Assembly (NCBI GenBank): GCA_951812925.1
Contig: OX638369.1
Coordinates: forward strand, 44,511,061-44,575,060
DNA length: 64,000 bases
Origin: Calliopum simillimum
Lineage: Eukaryota; Arthropoda; Insecta; Diptera; Lauxaniidae
Reading direction: 5' to 3'
Shown: positions 35,111 through 47,693 of the stretch, in pieces
Numbering within the stretch: position 1 is the stretch's first letter
Layout: every line of letters begins with the position of its first letter
The notes under the pieces: generated by a model
Seen by the model: the letters and a program-made list of their open reading frames with translations, nothing else
Database searches by the model: none
What the model was told of the DNA's origin: nothing
Program-made: the position numbers and the translations under genes

Positions 35111-35652
35111 ATTACTATATCTTGTTAATTGTTTCACCATTTATAAGATAAAACCTGCTAATATTAGAAAATGTGACTTTCTTTACATTTTGAACATTAT
35201 TCGTGGATAGGATCAAATTTGCATGTAATTAGTTTTTCAGCCCAAATATCTCGAAAACCAGAGCCAAACCTGAAAAATTACTATGAGCATTGAATTCAGT
35301 GGACCCTAATTATGTTTAGTATCTAGTACCCGTCAATGTTAGATTTTATCCTATAGCACAGTGTAATTATTTTCACGCAAGATTTCAAAAGCAGATCTTG
35401 TACAGTTTTGGAGAAATTTACAGAAAACTGTAAAACTTGGCAAAAAAAGCGTAAATTTTGAATTTTTTTTCTATGCATTTTTTCTATGCAAAACTTTGTA
35501 TGAACTCTTATACGGCAATATCTATAGCAGTGCAATGTGTAGAAGAAGCTGCAACTTGAACAGTTGCAAAGCTATAGACTTTGAAAGTCAATTTTGAGTC
35601 ACAAATCAACATCGACACTTTCGACGCTAAATGATTAACACAGGAACAGCTA

Positions 35653-35849
35653 CGAGGGTTGCCCCATAAGTTTCCAGAATATAATATTCTAGAGGAGTGT
35701 TTTTTGAAATTGCTTTGACAGTTGGAAAGTTTGACATTTTTTAGAGTTAGTTTCTTCAAAGTCATCTTTAATTTCGCAATGGAACATTGCGTTTTATTCA
35801 CTTGAAAAATTACAATCATATATTCTCGAAACTTATGAGGTAACCTACG
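35653..35849. mobile_element. mariner-type MITE, ~197 bp
   Basis: Left end TA|CGAGGGTTGCCCCATAAG; right end in inverse CGTAGGTTACCTCATAAG. This is the CGAGGG...CATAAGTTTC style of mariner termini. TA is present on the left and TG on the right (mutated). No transposase remains. Confidence 0.75.
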
Positions 35850-35886
35850 TGTTACAAATTTCACAGAAAAAGTTATTCTCGCTTAA

Positions 35887-36331
35887 CCCTTTCGAACCTG
35901 CTGGGACAAAAAATTTTTAATAAGCAAAATAGTTAAAAATGAGTTTATATGCGTACATATAAATATGTATGAGGAAGTGGGCGAAAAATATGTAATCAAT
36001 TCCCTTGTTTATAATTGTTGTGTCTATTGCTAAAAATTGCAAAATGACTGAATAATTAGTTGACGACAAATTAATGAATTTTCATAGAAAATAATGGAGT
36101 TCGTGTCACATTAGAAAATTTTTAATAACGACTGTTTTTTTCTTATAAACACTTCTGGAATATTATATCCCGACAATACAAATCAAAAAAATCTGCTGGG
36201 ACCATGTATATGCCCCAAAACCTCTGCAGCGCCTTTGGTGGCGAAATTTTGAGTTTGGGACGGTAAAAAATTTTAGTTAAATTTAGTTTCTAAGGTAAGC
36301 CCATGACGAATTTTTTTTCGGTTCAAAAAGG
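35887..36331. mobile_element. piggyBac-type MITE, copy 2
   Basis: TTAA at 35883-35886 and 36332-36335. Left end CCCTTTCGAACCTGCTGGGAC; right end in inverse CCTTTTTGAACC. Internal sequence matches the 18.5-kb copy over several blocks, including 'attatatcccgacaa' / 'attatatcccaaaaa' and 'gtttctaaggtaa' / 'gtttctaagatta'. Confidence 0.85.
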
Positions 36332-36335
36332 TTAA

Positions 36336-37899
36336 GATTGATGAAACTTTTTCATATAAAAATATGGCTTAAATTGTCAAAACTATAGATATGAACCTAC
36401 AAAGGGCAGAATTTCGTATACAATTTTATGCTCTTTAAATACCTTTTGAGTAAAAAATTACACTAATGCTGCGTTTCCATCGCAGATTTATGAACAGCGG
36501 TAAATCACCTCATAAATTTCTGGTCGAAACTTAGTACTACTCTTACTTGAGTATTGATGATGCATTTAAAGAACATTAAATTTTATTCAAACACCATAGC
36601 GTACTTATTTACTAGAAATATTTCATTTTTTTTTTTTTTAAGACAATACTTAATTGAAAATAAAAAATGGGACCATAACAATGCAAAATTTTAGCAGCGT
36701 AGGGAGGATGGCTTGCAATGGATTATTGTTTTTAAGTGTGTAAATGGGTAAATGAAAGAAGCATTTAGATGGCGGGTATCTGATTGAACAACGGGATTTC
36801 AGAAGTCAATCAGGTTTATTATGGTGAAGGTTGTGGCGGTGATTACTATGGGGTGGTAGCAATTTACTGGTGAATAGTGAATGCAACAACACAGCGCATA
36901 AGTTAAGGATTTAATAGACGATTGTTTTTAACTTTTGATTGAAAATCAAATATTAAGTGAAATTTGGAAATTGAATATTGTTAAATGTTAAAAATTTACT
37001 TACTAATTTATGTAGGTGGCTTAAAGTTGTTAATGTTTTTTTTATAGTATTTGATGTTTTCTCTTATATGCCATAATATTTTTCATGAAATTAAAAGTTT
37101 GTAAATTACAATTTCTTACAACATAGTACATATATGTATACTAAATACCAATGAACCTTTTCCCAATCAGTTTTTTTTTAATAAAAAATTTTAAATATAA
37201 TAAAACGCTAAGAGAATTTACCTTATTTTTCGGACTAAAGCTGCGTATTTGTAAATCTTAATTTTTAATAAGTAAAATAAAGGTAATTATTTTCTTAGGT
37301 ATTTTCAAATTAAATTTAATTAACATAAAAAAATTGCTTAAACAAACCTTCTTTGATATGATTTTCTATTTTTTTTTTTTTACTTTTAGTTTTTTTAATG
37401 AAAAATAAAGTTAACAACATTTCAAGCAAAGGCCATTTTGTTTAAAACTGAATTGTGCAACAAAAATATTACGGAGGCTTATGTTACACAGCATTTGAAT
37501 ACTTATTGATTAAAGAGGGGGTAATGTTGGGAAAGGTCAAGGAACTTAAAAATTTCAAATATTAGTTCTACTACGTGGGCTTACTATTTGTACGGATAGT
37601 TAAACTACATTTGATGAAGTTTTATACAAAAATAAATACATGTGTAAATATTTTAAGTAAATTATCGTACAAATATGTTGTAGCTTAACTACATCATTAA
37701 ATTAAAAATAAAATTGCAAAAATAATGTGTGATTTTAATTTACAAACTCTCACCTGTAAGCTAAAGCAAATATGATGCATTCGACTGTCTTGATTGAAAC
37801 CTATAGCTTAACATTTCATTTAATACACCTCATAACGACGAGAATAATGGGAGATAGCAACAAAGTTTTTTTAAAGGCTTTTAAAACCAAACATCGTGC
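36336..37899. other. AT-rich desert
   Basis: No supported gene, repeat structure or RNA gene seen. Confidence 0.5.
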
Positions 37900-37908
37900 A
37901 TGTAACAC

Positions 37909-39505
37909 TAGACTGACCCAAAGAAACTAAAGGTGTTCCGATCTTAGGTGCTCAGCACTCAAAATGTTCGGTAGGGTCTAGAAACTACGTATGTAAATTT
38001 TGGTAAAAAAATATTGAGATTTAGCACTCGCGCAAGCTCGATAAATAGCGCTGCCTTGACCGTACGAGAATGGGGTTCTTTCAGCCCGTGGAAATTGATA
38101 AAAAAGGATTGGAACAATTTTTTTTTCTGTCCTACTTTATGTTTTTGAGGTCGCTGAAGACAATGGCATTTCCAGTTTTTGGAAAAGATTCCAAGATTTC
38201 AAGATATTTAAGATATCTCTCGAAAAAAAAAAAATTTGAGATTTTGGTTAGATTAAATTGCCATTAATCGTAGGAAAATTTTTTATTTTTTTTTCTCGGA
38301 CACTAGTCTTGTAGCCTAGATTGTGACGAACAAAATGAGTGGTCGCACAATATTTTTTGACAAAATCTTCTCGAGATATCGGCCACAGACTGAACCGCCG
38401 TCCTGCCGTATTGCCGGTCACTGGGGATATCTGCCAATTTTACGCTATTTTCATTGATTTTTGAGATCCTACTTTGTACTTTCGACGTCGCTGGAGATGC
38501 GGTAATATTTATTTTCACGATAAAATGCAAGTGTTTCAATACATTCAAGATATTCCTATGATAAATTTCCCTAGTGGGATTTCCAATGAAAAGCAGAACT
38601 AGCTCTAAAACCTCGACATAAATTTTCCGCGCATGATTCATCTGCAGCTAGTGATTGATGACCATCGCGGTTTTCTTCTGGAAAGGTGCCAATGTGTCCC
38701 AAATTTTTTTACCTTCCACTGAAAAATTTGGGAGATATTGGCACCTTTCCAGAAGAAAACCGCGATGGTCATCAATCACTAGCTCCAGATGAATCATGCG
38801 CGGAAAAATTATGCCGAGGTTTTAGAGCTAGTTCTGCTTTTCAGTGGAAATCCCACTAGGGAAATTTATCATAGGAATATCTTGAATGTGTTGAAACATT
38901 TGCATTTCAGCATCTCCAGCGACGTCGAAAGTACAAGGTAGGATCTCAAAAATCAATGAAAATAGCGTAAAATTGGCAGATATCCCCAGTGACCGGCAAT
39001 ACGGCAGGACGGCGGTTCAGTCTGTGGCCGATATCTCGAGAAGATTTTGTCAAAAAATATTGTGCGACCACTCATTTTGTTCGTCACAATCTAGGCTACA
39101 AGACTAGTGTCCGAGAAAAAAAATAAAAAATTTTCCTACGATTAATGGCAATTTAATCTAACAAAAATCTCTAATTTTTTTTTTTTTTTTGCGTGAGATA
39201 TCTTAAATATCTCGAAATCTTGGAATCTTTTCCAAAAACTGGCAATGCCATTGTCTTCAGCGACCTCGAAAACATAAAGTAGGATAGAAAAAAAAATTCT
39301 TCCAATCCTTTTTCATCAATTTCCACGGGCTGAAAGAACCCCATTATCGTACAGTCAAGGCAGCGCTACTTATCATGCTTGCGCGAGTGCTAAATCTCAA
39401 TATTTTTTTACCAAAATTTACATACGTAGTTTCTAGACCCTACCGAACATTTTGAGTGCTGAGCACCTAAGATCGGAACACCTTTAGTTTTTTTGGGTCA
39501 GTCTA
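37909..39505. mobile_element. 1.6-kb palindromic (long-TIR) element, 9-bp target duplication
   Basis: Ends TAGACTGACCCAAA and their inverse are flanked by ATGTAACAC on both sides (37900-37908 and 39506-39514). The two arms of about 795 bp are inverse copies with few differences; the loop is only about 15 nt around 38708-38722. A 9-bp duplication with very long inverted repeats fits Mutator-like (MULE) or Foldback elements. The left arm contains a 112-codon open frame on the minus strand (38303-38641) that the right arm does not preserve; I do not recognise its product. Confidence 0.9.
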
Positions 39506-39855
39506 ATGTAACACGTATTAGATGGTTCTGCTCGATATAGACATCTTTAAAAATGTATCATTAACCAATGTTTTTTATTTGTTTTTGTTACATGGGAGAA
39601 TTGAAAAATTTTCAAAATGAACACATTTCAAAAATATAAAGAAATTTCGCCCCTGTCCATGGGTCGAGCAGATAATAATCAGTTTAGTCACTAAATTAAT
39701 AATGACAAAAGACCACAAATTTTCGTTAAGATTTTCTGAATGGTTTCGCGTTCATAAATGCAAAAAAAAAGAATTAAGTTATTAAATTTGTTTAATTTCA
39801 CATAATGAAGACACAAATTTTGAAGAATGCTTCAAGAAAAATGAAGACGTATGTA

Positions 39856-41568
39856 CAGTTGCGCTCAAAATAATCGTAGTTATACAAAAATGTATTATTA
39901 TTAATCCCTATCAGTTTCTGTATATAGTTTAACAGGTTTATTTCATGAAATGGGACTACACTGCAGTTCCGAGCGACTTGCTCTCGAAAAAAAAAAATTA
40001 TTTGAGAGGGCAAACCTTATATAGAAATGAAAAATTTAGTAGGCTGTTCATCAACGATGGTTCGAAATGTTATAAAGTTCACCCCACGTCTTCAGATAAA
40101 GCAGCAATCTGTGTGGTGAGGTCTCAAGACAATATTGGCATTTCTACAGAGAGGTAAACCATGAGCCAAAAATTTAAATCAGCACATCTCTTGAAACTAT
40201 TTAGCGTACATGGGTGAGATTTGGTACATATGTAAAAAGCACCAAGACCAATAATGTGTACTGGAAAAAATGGGGGTATCATGCCCCACAAAAATCACTT
40301 CATCATATCTCTGAAAATATTTAACGCACATGGATGAGATTTGATACATGTGTACAGAGCGCCAGGACAAATAACGTTCACTGGGAAAATGGGCGATGCC
40401 ACGCCCCTAAAAAGAAATTCATAGTTTATGAGATTTGGTACACATGTAAAATGGATAGGGACAAATGACATCCTTTGGAAAAATTGGTGATGTCACGTCA
40501 ACTTAGCAAGATAAGGTGAACCAACATTTACTGGGAAATCCTGGTTTTTTGACCGATTTTCAATTTAAAATTTGTATGGTGGAAAAAATGCCACATTCAT
40601 ATTGTCACGTATCGATTCAGATTGTGTTCACAGCAAAGAAAAGTACAGAAGATATTTGAATTAAACAAAATATGTACATTATAAAGTAACATTATTGCAT
40701 AAGATTCTAAAATTAGTCGCACTTAAAAATCCTGACTTGTTTCGCTGAATTCTGACTTTCTTTGAATAGGCACGAAAACTACTTCTATTTTTGTCACGTT
40801 CGTTTTGTGTCTTTTTTTGCGTGTATTTTGGAGCCAGGACATCGCCTGCTATTAACGTTGGCACTAATTATAGTGCTACCTAAGAGCTATAATGTAAAGT
40901 AAAAACTAAAATAAAAATATGTTTTACTTCCGCTTTTTTTGCACTTTAAATGTGTACGACGGTCACGTTAGTCATTTTACTTTATCATAGCCGCACAACG
41001 CCGTTGCATCGATTCAATTAACGCCCTGCACCGTTCCTTCGCCAGTCTTCTGTAGCTCTTTTAAATAACTTTTCGAAATTCGTTATATTTTGCGTATTGA
41101 GTGCATGAGGATGCTTACTCCAGAACAGTGATATTTCCCAACTTTGGGATGCAGTCAAATATGCTTGGATCTTTATAATGCCCAAATAGGCCAAAATCTT
41201 GTCTTGAATCGATGTCAAAGCGCTGTGCTGATATGTTGTTCCAAACTAAACTAAATACTAGTGATAATGTTATGTTCCTCCTATTCCTGAATTTATAAAA
41301 AAAGTAGCTATTTTGCAAAAGTTTCGCGACTGCAAAGTTTCTATTACTGTTATTTTGATCAAGCAAATTTAAAGAACCTGTGCAAATTTGTTTTTTTTTT
41401 TTTTTTTTGCTTGAGCTATTTGAAATCTTCATTATTATTTTTTTAATATCTTAAGATACCACACTTGTAAAAAAAAACTTTTTCAAATTGATCAAAATAA
41501 AAAATCAGTTATTTTTGAGGTCCTTTACAATTTTATAGTAAGCACTACTATTATTTTGAGCGCAGCTT
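39856..41568 (-). mobile_element. Tc1-like element relic with nested repeats
   Basis: Termini TA|CAGTTGCGCTCAAAATAAT and, in inverse on the right, TA|AAGCTGCGCTCAAAATAAT. The minus strand near 40975-41220 carries a degraded transposase tail, FEKLF.RATEDW... then, in a neighbouring frame, CRALIESMQRRCAAMIK, the usual Tc1 C-terminal signature. A 'cacgcccc' dispersed repeat (40160-40520) is nested inside and accounts for much of the excess length. A plus-strand frame at 39945-40157 could be a Tc1 N-terminus but conflicts in orientation. Confidence 0.65.
40160..40520. repeat. Tandem 'gagatttggtacat...cacgcccc' repeat
   Basis: Two to three units of roughly 110-120 bp: 'catctcttgaaactattta', 'gtgagatttggtacat', 'gcaccaagac', 'gccacgcccc'. 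The same unit occurs once at 1900-2105, including 'aagataaggtga' at its end. Confidence 0.7.
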
Positions 41569-41570
41569 TA

Positions 41571-43410
41571 TAGGTAGGTACTATACATTTTAAGAATCCA
41601 GCCCAAAGCAAAAATTTCAAGCTGATAGCATCGCAAAGAAACAAAACCTAACCACCACAATAACTTAAAATAAAATTTTATGTTAGGTATGATGAAGTTA
41701 AAAATTAAAATAAAACAGAGATTGAAAATAATTCTTAGCTAGTTTTTTATTCTTTCATCATCAACATAACGCAAAATTAGTTTAGGTAACCATCAAAAGT
41801 TATAATATTCATAAAAACTTACAGATATGGTCAGGTCACAAAGCAAAAATATATTCAATTATATTCCAAAATATATTCCGAACTCTTTTAAATGTTAACC
41901 TAAAATGTAAATACATTTCTTTTATACCAGTAAGGTAGATACATATCAAATAAAAGATATCATTGAGACATATAATAAAAATTGTAGAAAATGCTAATTC
42001 TTCGAAATCATCTAATGATGAAAAAAGTAATCTTAAAGAAGCGATTTAACAATGATTTTAATGCAATTTTGCCTTACAAAATTATTGAAATTACAAAAAT
42101 TTATTTTCAATCTCTGATATAAAAACACAAATACCTATGTACGTACTAAATCTAAAGCTTAATTTTGACAATGAATTAAAAAATTAAATTTTCCATTAAA
42201 AAAAGCAAATTTTAATTAAAGAAAAAAGCGTAGACTTACTTTTTTGGTTGAACCCTTACATAAGTATTTTGAAACTAATTGTGTGAACTTGCAATGCAAA
42301 AATGATACGTATATATAATAAACAGTAAATATAATTTGAAAAGAAAAAAAAAAAGAAAATTAACAATGATTCATGATACAGAAATAAATTACAACAAATG
42401 AGCCAACATACCAGAGCCGTACGAAAATTGGTTGACTTATGGTATTTTAAATTGAAAATTTCTTTTCAAAGTATTTCGATTTTTTGTCTTATTAATGATT
42501 TATTTTTTTGGAAACATTTCACGCACGCTTCAAGCGTTTGTTAGAGGGATGTGAAGACAAAATTCAATCGATCGTTTTGCTAGAGACAGACTGAGGAGAA
42601 AGAGAGCGAAAACCTGTCAAAAATTTGCAATACAAAAACAAAAAAAGGAAAATTATTACATTAAAGTAAATATGGATAATTATAATAATTTTATACGTAA
42701 TATAGATATACTCAGTAGTAATAAATATTAACGAATAACTTTTAGTGTATATATGTTCTTATATAACGTTAATGTCAATAATGAACCTTAAACTAACTTA
42801 AATGCTTTTTGGAAAATTTAAAGGTAATTCAAAAAAAAAAGACTAGCACAAGTATAGAAATGCAGAAAAAAATCCTATTCAGAAAAAGCGCATAAAAGAC
42901 AGACGGAAATTATAAAATTTTTATTTTTTTTTTTTATTTATTTTAACACATTTGGATATTTTTTTTTTTTTTCCTTTTCGATTGAATTGTAATGTTTACC
43001 GCTCTAAGGATTTCCCGCAAAAAATTGTTATTTTTTGAGTACGAAATGTGTTGCTTTAGCAACAAATAATAAATTTGAATAATATAACAAATATTATTTG
43101 AACAGTTTTTGTTGTACACTATGCAATAGAATCGAATAAACTAAATAAAGATGAAAAAGTTTTGAAAAAAAAATTTCATGTGAACATATAATATTCGCAA
43201 CAATGCAGCGTTATACGAAATTTGACGATTTTTATGCAATTAATATTATTTTTACTTCTTTGTTTTTTTTTTTTTTTTTCAATTTTTGTTTTCTATTCTG
43301 GTAGTATTTCAAATTTTAACTTTAAATTAAATTTAAATGAAAATTTAATGGGAATAATAATAAAAATTTGTTTTTTATCAACTTGCTTGTTGTAACGATG
43401 ACCCTGCTTG
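41571..43410. other. AT-rich DNA downstream of BuGZ
   Basis: No gene supported. Long homopolymer runs; this region lies beyond the BuGZ stop codon and may include part of its 3' untranslated region at the right end. Confidence 0.5.
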
Positions 43411-43417
43411 CTCTTGT

Positions 43418-43432
43418 TTTATTGCTTTTATT
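43418..43432 (-). terminator. Candidate BuGZ polyadenylation signals
   Basis: Two AATAAA hexamers on the minus strand (43432-43427 and 43423-43418), about 107-121 nt downstream of the stop codon. Position and pairing are reasonable for a fly 3' end, but AATAAA is common by chance in DNA this AT-rich. Confidence 0.4.
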
Positions 43433-43538
43433 GCTGATACGCTTTTTTGCAGTCATTGTTTCCTTATCCCTCAGGATAAATTATTGGCATCGGCAAATTT
43501 AAAACGGGAGCCAAACAAATTGGCCCCTGCGGAGCGGA

Positions 43539-43648
43539 TCACCTATAACGTGGTTGCATCATTTGAAACATTGGATGGCCTGCCGGCAGCATAACACCCA
43601 TTCCTGGTACACCAGGTACTGGTATGCCTTGCATTGGTCCTAATAAAC
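43539..43648 (-). CDS. BuGZ: BuGZ/ZNF207 homologue, last coding exon
   Basis: The acceptor ...TTTTCAAAG| ends at 43649; the exon starts at 43648. With one base carried from the previous exon it reads G-LLGPMQGIPVPGVPGMGVML, then PAGHPMFQMMQPRYR and stop TGA at 43541-43539. The Gly/Pro/Met-rich C-terminus is what the vertebrate ZNF207 tail looks like. Phase agrees with the upstream exon (1 + 2 bases). The intron upstream (43649-51001) is about 7.35 kb and carries a piggyBac MITE, a mariner derivative, a hairpin MITE and the 1.5-kb Tc1 palindrome. Confidence 0.85.
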
Positions 43649-43897
43649 CTTTGAAAATAAATTAAAAATAAGAGGCTACAATTAGCGATAATGAAGAATT
43701 AAGTTAATATAATATTATGAAAACTTTAAGCAAACATGAATAAGTAAGTTAATAGTGAGTAGGTATTTAAAAATTATTTTCATTCCTCAGAACTTCAAAT
43801 AAAATGTGTGTGAAAGAAATTCGGTACAAATCTAATCTTTACTCGTTAATATGTATATTAAGCTCTTTACGTCATTATAATTTTTTTACATAACTAA

Positions 43898-44170
43898 GTA
43901 TATCGATACGTCCAAAGTAAAAGTTGTTAACTCAAGTTACCAACTTTTTACATGACAACGTTTTGCGAAATCTGCGTATTCGGTTCCATCTTGTGTCAAA
44001 TTTTGGTACCTCTAGCTTGAAATTTGAAGGGCTGGGAGCTATTTTTGTAGCCACTACCTAAATTTATTTTATGTAGGTTTTCATACAAAAAAAAAAAAAT
44101 TCAAAACTTATCAGAACTAAAAACTACGATTTTCGAGCTATCAACTTTTACGTTCGACGTATCGATATAT
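43898..44170. mobile_element. MITE with TATCGATACGTC termini, ~270 bp
   Basis: Inverted ends TATCGATACGTCCAAAGTAA (from about 43898) and, at the right, 'ttacgttcgacgtatcgata' inverted. The interior 'gtgtcaaattttggtacctc' is shared with 28918-29490. No target duplication identified. It lies in the last BuGZ intron only if that intron's sense is followed (43649-51001). Confidence 0.65.
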
Positions 44171-44538
44171 GTATACGTGGTCTGACAAAATCATGCTTAA
44201 TTTCCCAAAGTAAAGTTTTCAATACAGTCGAAAATATGACTAAGTAAAAATTTAACGTTTTCCAGAACCTTGACGAACTTAAAACCAAACTTTTCCTACC
44301 TAATACCCTGGTTAACCAGATGAATGCTGATTAAGCATTATAACCAGGATATTTTTGCATTTTTTCGATTTGCTTGGAAAAGGTTAGCTAGTTTTTTAAA
44401 AAATTAGATAGTTAAACCCAAATAATCGGCAGGTGGCATCTCCAAATTCAAAAAATCCCAGGGAAATTGAGAAACACGAATATTAATTGTTCGGTATTCG
44501 GCCACGCTCTCGGCCAAATATTGGGCTCAAAGTCTTAA

Positions 44539-45022
44539 CACGTTGAGTGCCATGTGTACCGCCGGCGGTACACAAGTTCGCAACATTTTGAAGTAGGTGT
44601 TTGAATAATTATTATGAATTGTAATCCACCTTTTTGCCTGGAATATTTCAACATAACACATTAGTTATTAGTTTTTATTATTTATAATCTTTAATTGAAT
44701 GTTATTTTTACTTTTGTTAGTTTTTGTTCCAATAAAATATTTTTTTTTTTTTTTGTTCCTCTTTTATGTAACTTTTGTAACTTTTCCAAAATAAGATATC
44801 GAAAAAATTTCAAAACTCTAACCAAAAATACCTTTTCCTCTGTGATAAAATACAAAAATTTGTTGCTTTACTGCTTCAGAATACATATTGCATTGAAATC
44901 ACAAGTGGCTGTGCACCTCCGGCAGTACACACAGCACACAGATGAAAGTTGAGTGTGTACTGCCGGCGGTTCATATGGCACCTGGCGGAGGACATTTTGC
45001 TTGTATGGTGGCACTCAACGTG
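44539..45022. mobile_element. piggyBac-type MITE, copy 3 (different family), 484 bp
   Basis: TTAA at 44535-44538 and TTAC (one change) at 45023-45026. Ends CACGTTGAGTGCCA and inverse TGGCACTCAACGTG. Near both ends is the GC-rich palindromic motif 'ccgccggcggtac' or a variant ('ctgccggcggtt'), strikingly GC-rich for this region. No transposase. It sits in the BuGZ intron. Confidence 0.85.
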
Positions 45023-45026
45023 TTAC

Positions 45027-46547
45027 AAAATCAATTATAATAGCTAACATTTTTATTCTGCATCATTTGCAAATGCTCACTCATAGGGGGGTCCCTTTTT
45101 CCACTAAATTACTATGGGGAAGTTTCTTTTTTTATTTTTCAAGAAATAAATAGCACAAATAAAAAATCTCTTACTACTTTTCAAGTGTAGTTTAATAGAC
45201 AATTATATTCTATACGAAAATCACATCAAGATTTCATTTTTGAAACTTACCCTTTCAGAGTTATTATAGAGCTTCAAAATTGAATTTTTTGTTTTTGTTT
45301 TTTTTTTTTTTTTTTTTTGTATGAAAAATTGCAGAAATGTGAAACAAGGCGTTTAAAAATATGATATTTTAATAGCAAGACTTAGGGTACATCTTTTAAT
45401 TTTTTAAAATCACAAGGCCCAAATAGCCATGATATTGCATTAGATAGTGCTCATTTTTCCTGCAAACTCCGATTTGAACTACACCAATATCAATTTTTTC
45501 CTCAGAAAAATCCTTATCTCTGTTTGAACATATTTACATACATTTAACAAATATTGATATTTGATATACAATATAGTCAAGCAAAATCTTGAGCTTCGAA
45601 TTATATAAAATAATATTGAAAATAAAATAAATCAATGGAATGTTGTGAATGAAAAAACTACGAACATATTTCATGTACAACATTTTTTTAAAAGCAAACT
45701 AACACGAACTGTAAAAGAATTAGCAAATAATTATATGAAGATACGATTGTACTCACCAAATAGAAAGTACAAAATATAAAGCAAATTTAAATATTTCAGT
45801 TTATAAATTTAAAGTTTTGCACAATTTTATGGGATTGAAAAAATATTTGTATTTTATTTAAGTTAGAGACAAATGCAAAATGCATTTTGTTATTATCAAT
45901 ACACATTACAATGATCGAAAAAAAAAGTTGGGGAAAAGAAAATATTCTGAATAAGCCATAAACTACAAAATTTTTAACCGAATGCACTACAAGCGGCTAC
46001 TAACATTAAAATTTATATAAAAAAAACGATGAAAACGTTAAAAAAAATTAAGCATATTCAAATTTAATTATGAATTAAAAAATAAAAACTATTTAAGCTT
46101 TGAACAATTTGGCGAAATATATTTATATTTTTATAAAAGTATTACGTAATATTGAAGGTTGTGGTGGATACCAATCTCTGTTCAAATTAGTTTTGAAACC
46201 GATAAAAATTTCGATATAGAGCATACCAATAAAATCAATTTCCGTGCAACCAAAATTCTATGCAAATTCTGTATCGGAAACTAACGATAACATCTGATAG
46301 TGAATTTTGCAAGAATTCTATCTGTTTCAAAACCTATTTCGGCAGAATAAGGTTTCCACGGCAACCTCCGTTCATTAATCCCGGAGTAAAGATGGGCGTG
46401 GGCAGGTTTTTTTTCGTGGCCCGCGGGCTTTCACTTTCCATGTTTGGTAAAAATTAAAATACCACATGTTGCCATCTTCTTACGTAAATAATATATAAGT
46501 CAAACAAAAATTTTTATTTAAAACTGAAATAAGCACAAATGTATAAC
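45027..46547. other. BuGZ intron sequence, no feature recognised
   Basis: AT-rich, homopolymer runs, no coding evidence. Confidence 0.5.
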
Positions 46548-46761
46548 GATAAAAAGTATAAGGATCCCCCTTTTGTGGTGAACTACAGGTTCCACAAATA
46601 ACATTGATTTAATTTAATTAATTCGATAAAACCGTTTTTTTTTTCGAATTTTTGCAGTTTTTAAAGAATATAACCTAAACGGTTACTTTTTGGTTAATGC
46701 AAATCAATGTTATTTATAGAACCTTTAATTCTCCACAAAAGAGATTCCGATACTTTTTATC
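46548..46761. mobile_element. TIR MITE, ~214 bp
   Basis: Left arm CGATAAAAAGTATAAGGATC, then 'tgtggtgaactacaggttcc' and 'aaataacattgattt'. The right arm is its inverse with about one change in six. No target duplication read. BuGZ intron. Confidence 0.65.
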
Positions 46762-47393
46762 AGCAGAAATACCGTTTTCATCAAAAAGCCTCCTAAATGA
46801 AAAGTAATTGAATTCACACGGATTTTGGAACAGACGTGATCGTTTGTTTTTTCCTCCTTTAATAAGATACTGATTTTTTAATTTTCTCAATAGATTTATC
46901 AAATAAACTAAAATTTGTTAGAAGTTTAAGCTGGCCCCACGTCATCAAACAAAAGAGTTTTAAGTACTACGTGTTAGTGATAATACTTTGTTTCCAAATT
47001 TTCCTGATGGTGAGTTGCAGTGTCAACTCGAAATATTGAAGACACATAATATACTTCAAAAATTATAAAAAATTGTTGTTTTATATTTTTTTTTATGACC
47101 TAGAGCCAGCTAAACAACTCCTATTATAAACTAAAATTCTAAAAAAAAAGTGCGTTATGAGATTTTGAAGTTTTCTACATTTAATTGTTTATATAAGATT
47201 GCATGGGGACTGCATTCATTTCCAAAACCATCTAATTGTAGTTTTAACCTGACGATAAGGTCTGTTTCGTGTTCGCCCCGGACCGGTTCTCAAAAATTCG
47301 GCCATTTCCCATCTCTATTCTGGAGCATGACTAATAAACTCTTTATTGTGTTAATATATCTTAAGTTTTTTAAATTTTCTTATTTTAGATATT

Positions 47394-47503
47394 GGGGGTT
47401 ATCGTGAATCAATATTGCCGGGGAATTTTTCTCATACTGCCGTGCATTCTCTATTGCAGTTAGTGAAAAATTCCCCGGGAATATTGATTCACGATAACCC
47501 CCA
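47394..47503. mobile_element. Hairpin MITE, 110 bp (copy 2)
   Basis: Same family as 24875-24981: arms GGGGGTTATCGTGAATCAA and 'ccccgggaatattgattcac' inverted, flanked by ATT on both sides. The two copies share the loop phrase around 'actgc' and the 'ccggggaattt' stem block. Confidence 0.8.
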
Positions 47504-47693
47504 TTTCATTTTAGAGTCGAATAAGCAACTCATTTTTTGTATGAAACATTTACCGCCTTGTTATAATGGATGAAACATTTTTTAAGTAATAATATTCTAG
47601 AAAAACAAATTGAACTTGAGTGTAAATAACTGTGCGACCCAGAATAAATTATTGACTTTTTGAAAATATTTTTGTAACTTTTTTTTTTCTATA

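Noticed and set aside
38303..38641. 112-codon frame in the left arm of the 1.6-kb palindrome as a gene
   Set aside because: The mirrored arm does not preserve it and no domain is recognisable, so I keep it only as a note on the element.
39945..40157. Plus-strand frame as a Tc1 transposase N-terminus
   Set aside because: The orientation conflicts with the minus-strand C-terminal relic of the same element and the similarity is weak.
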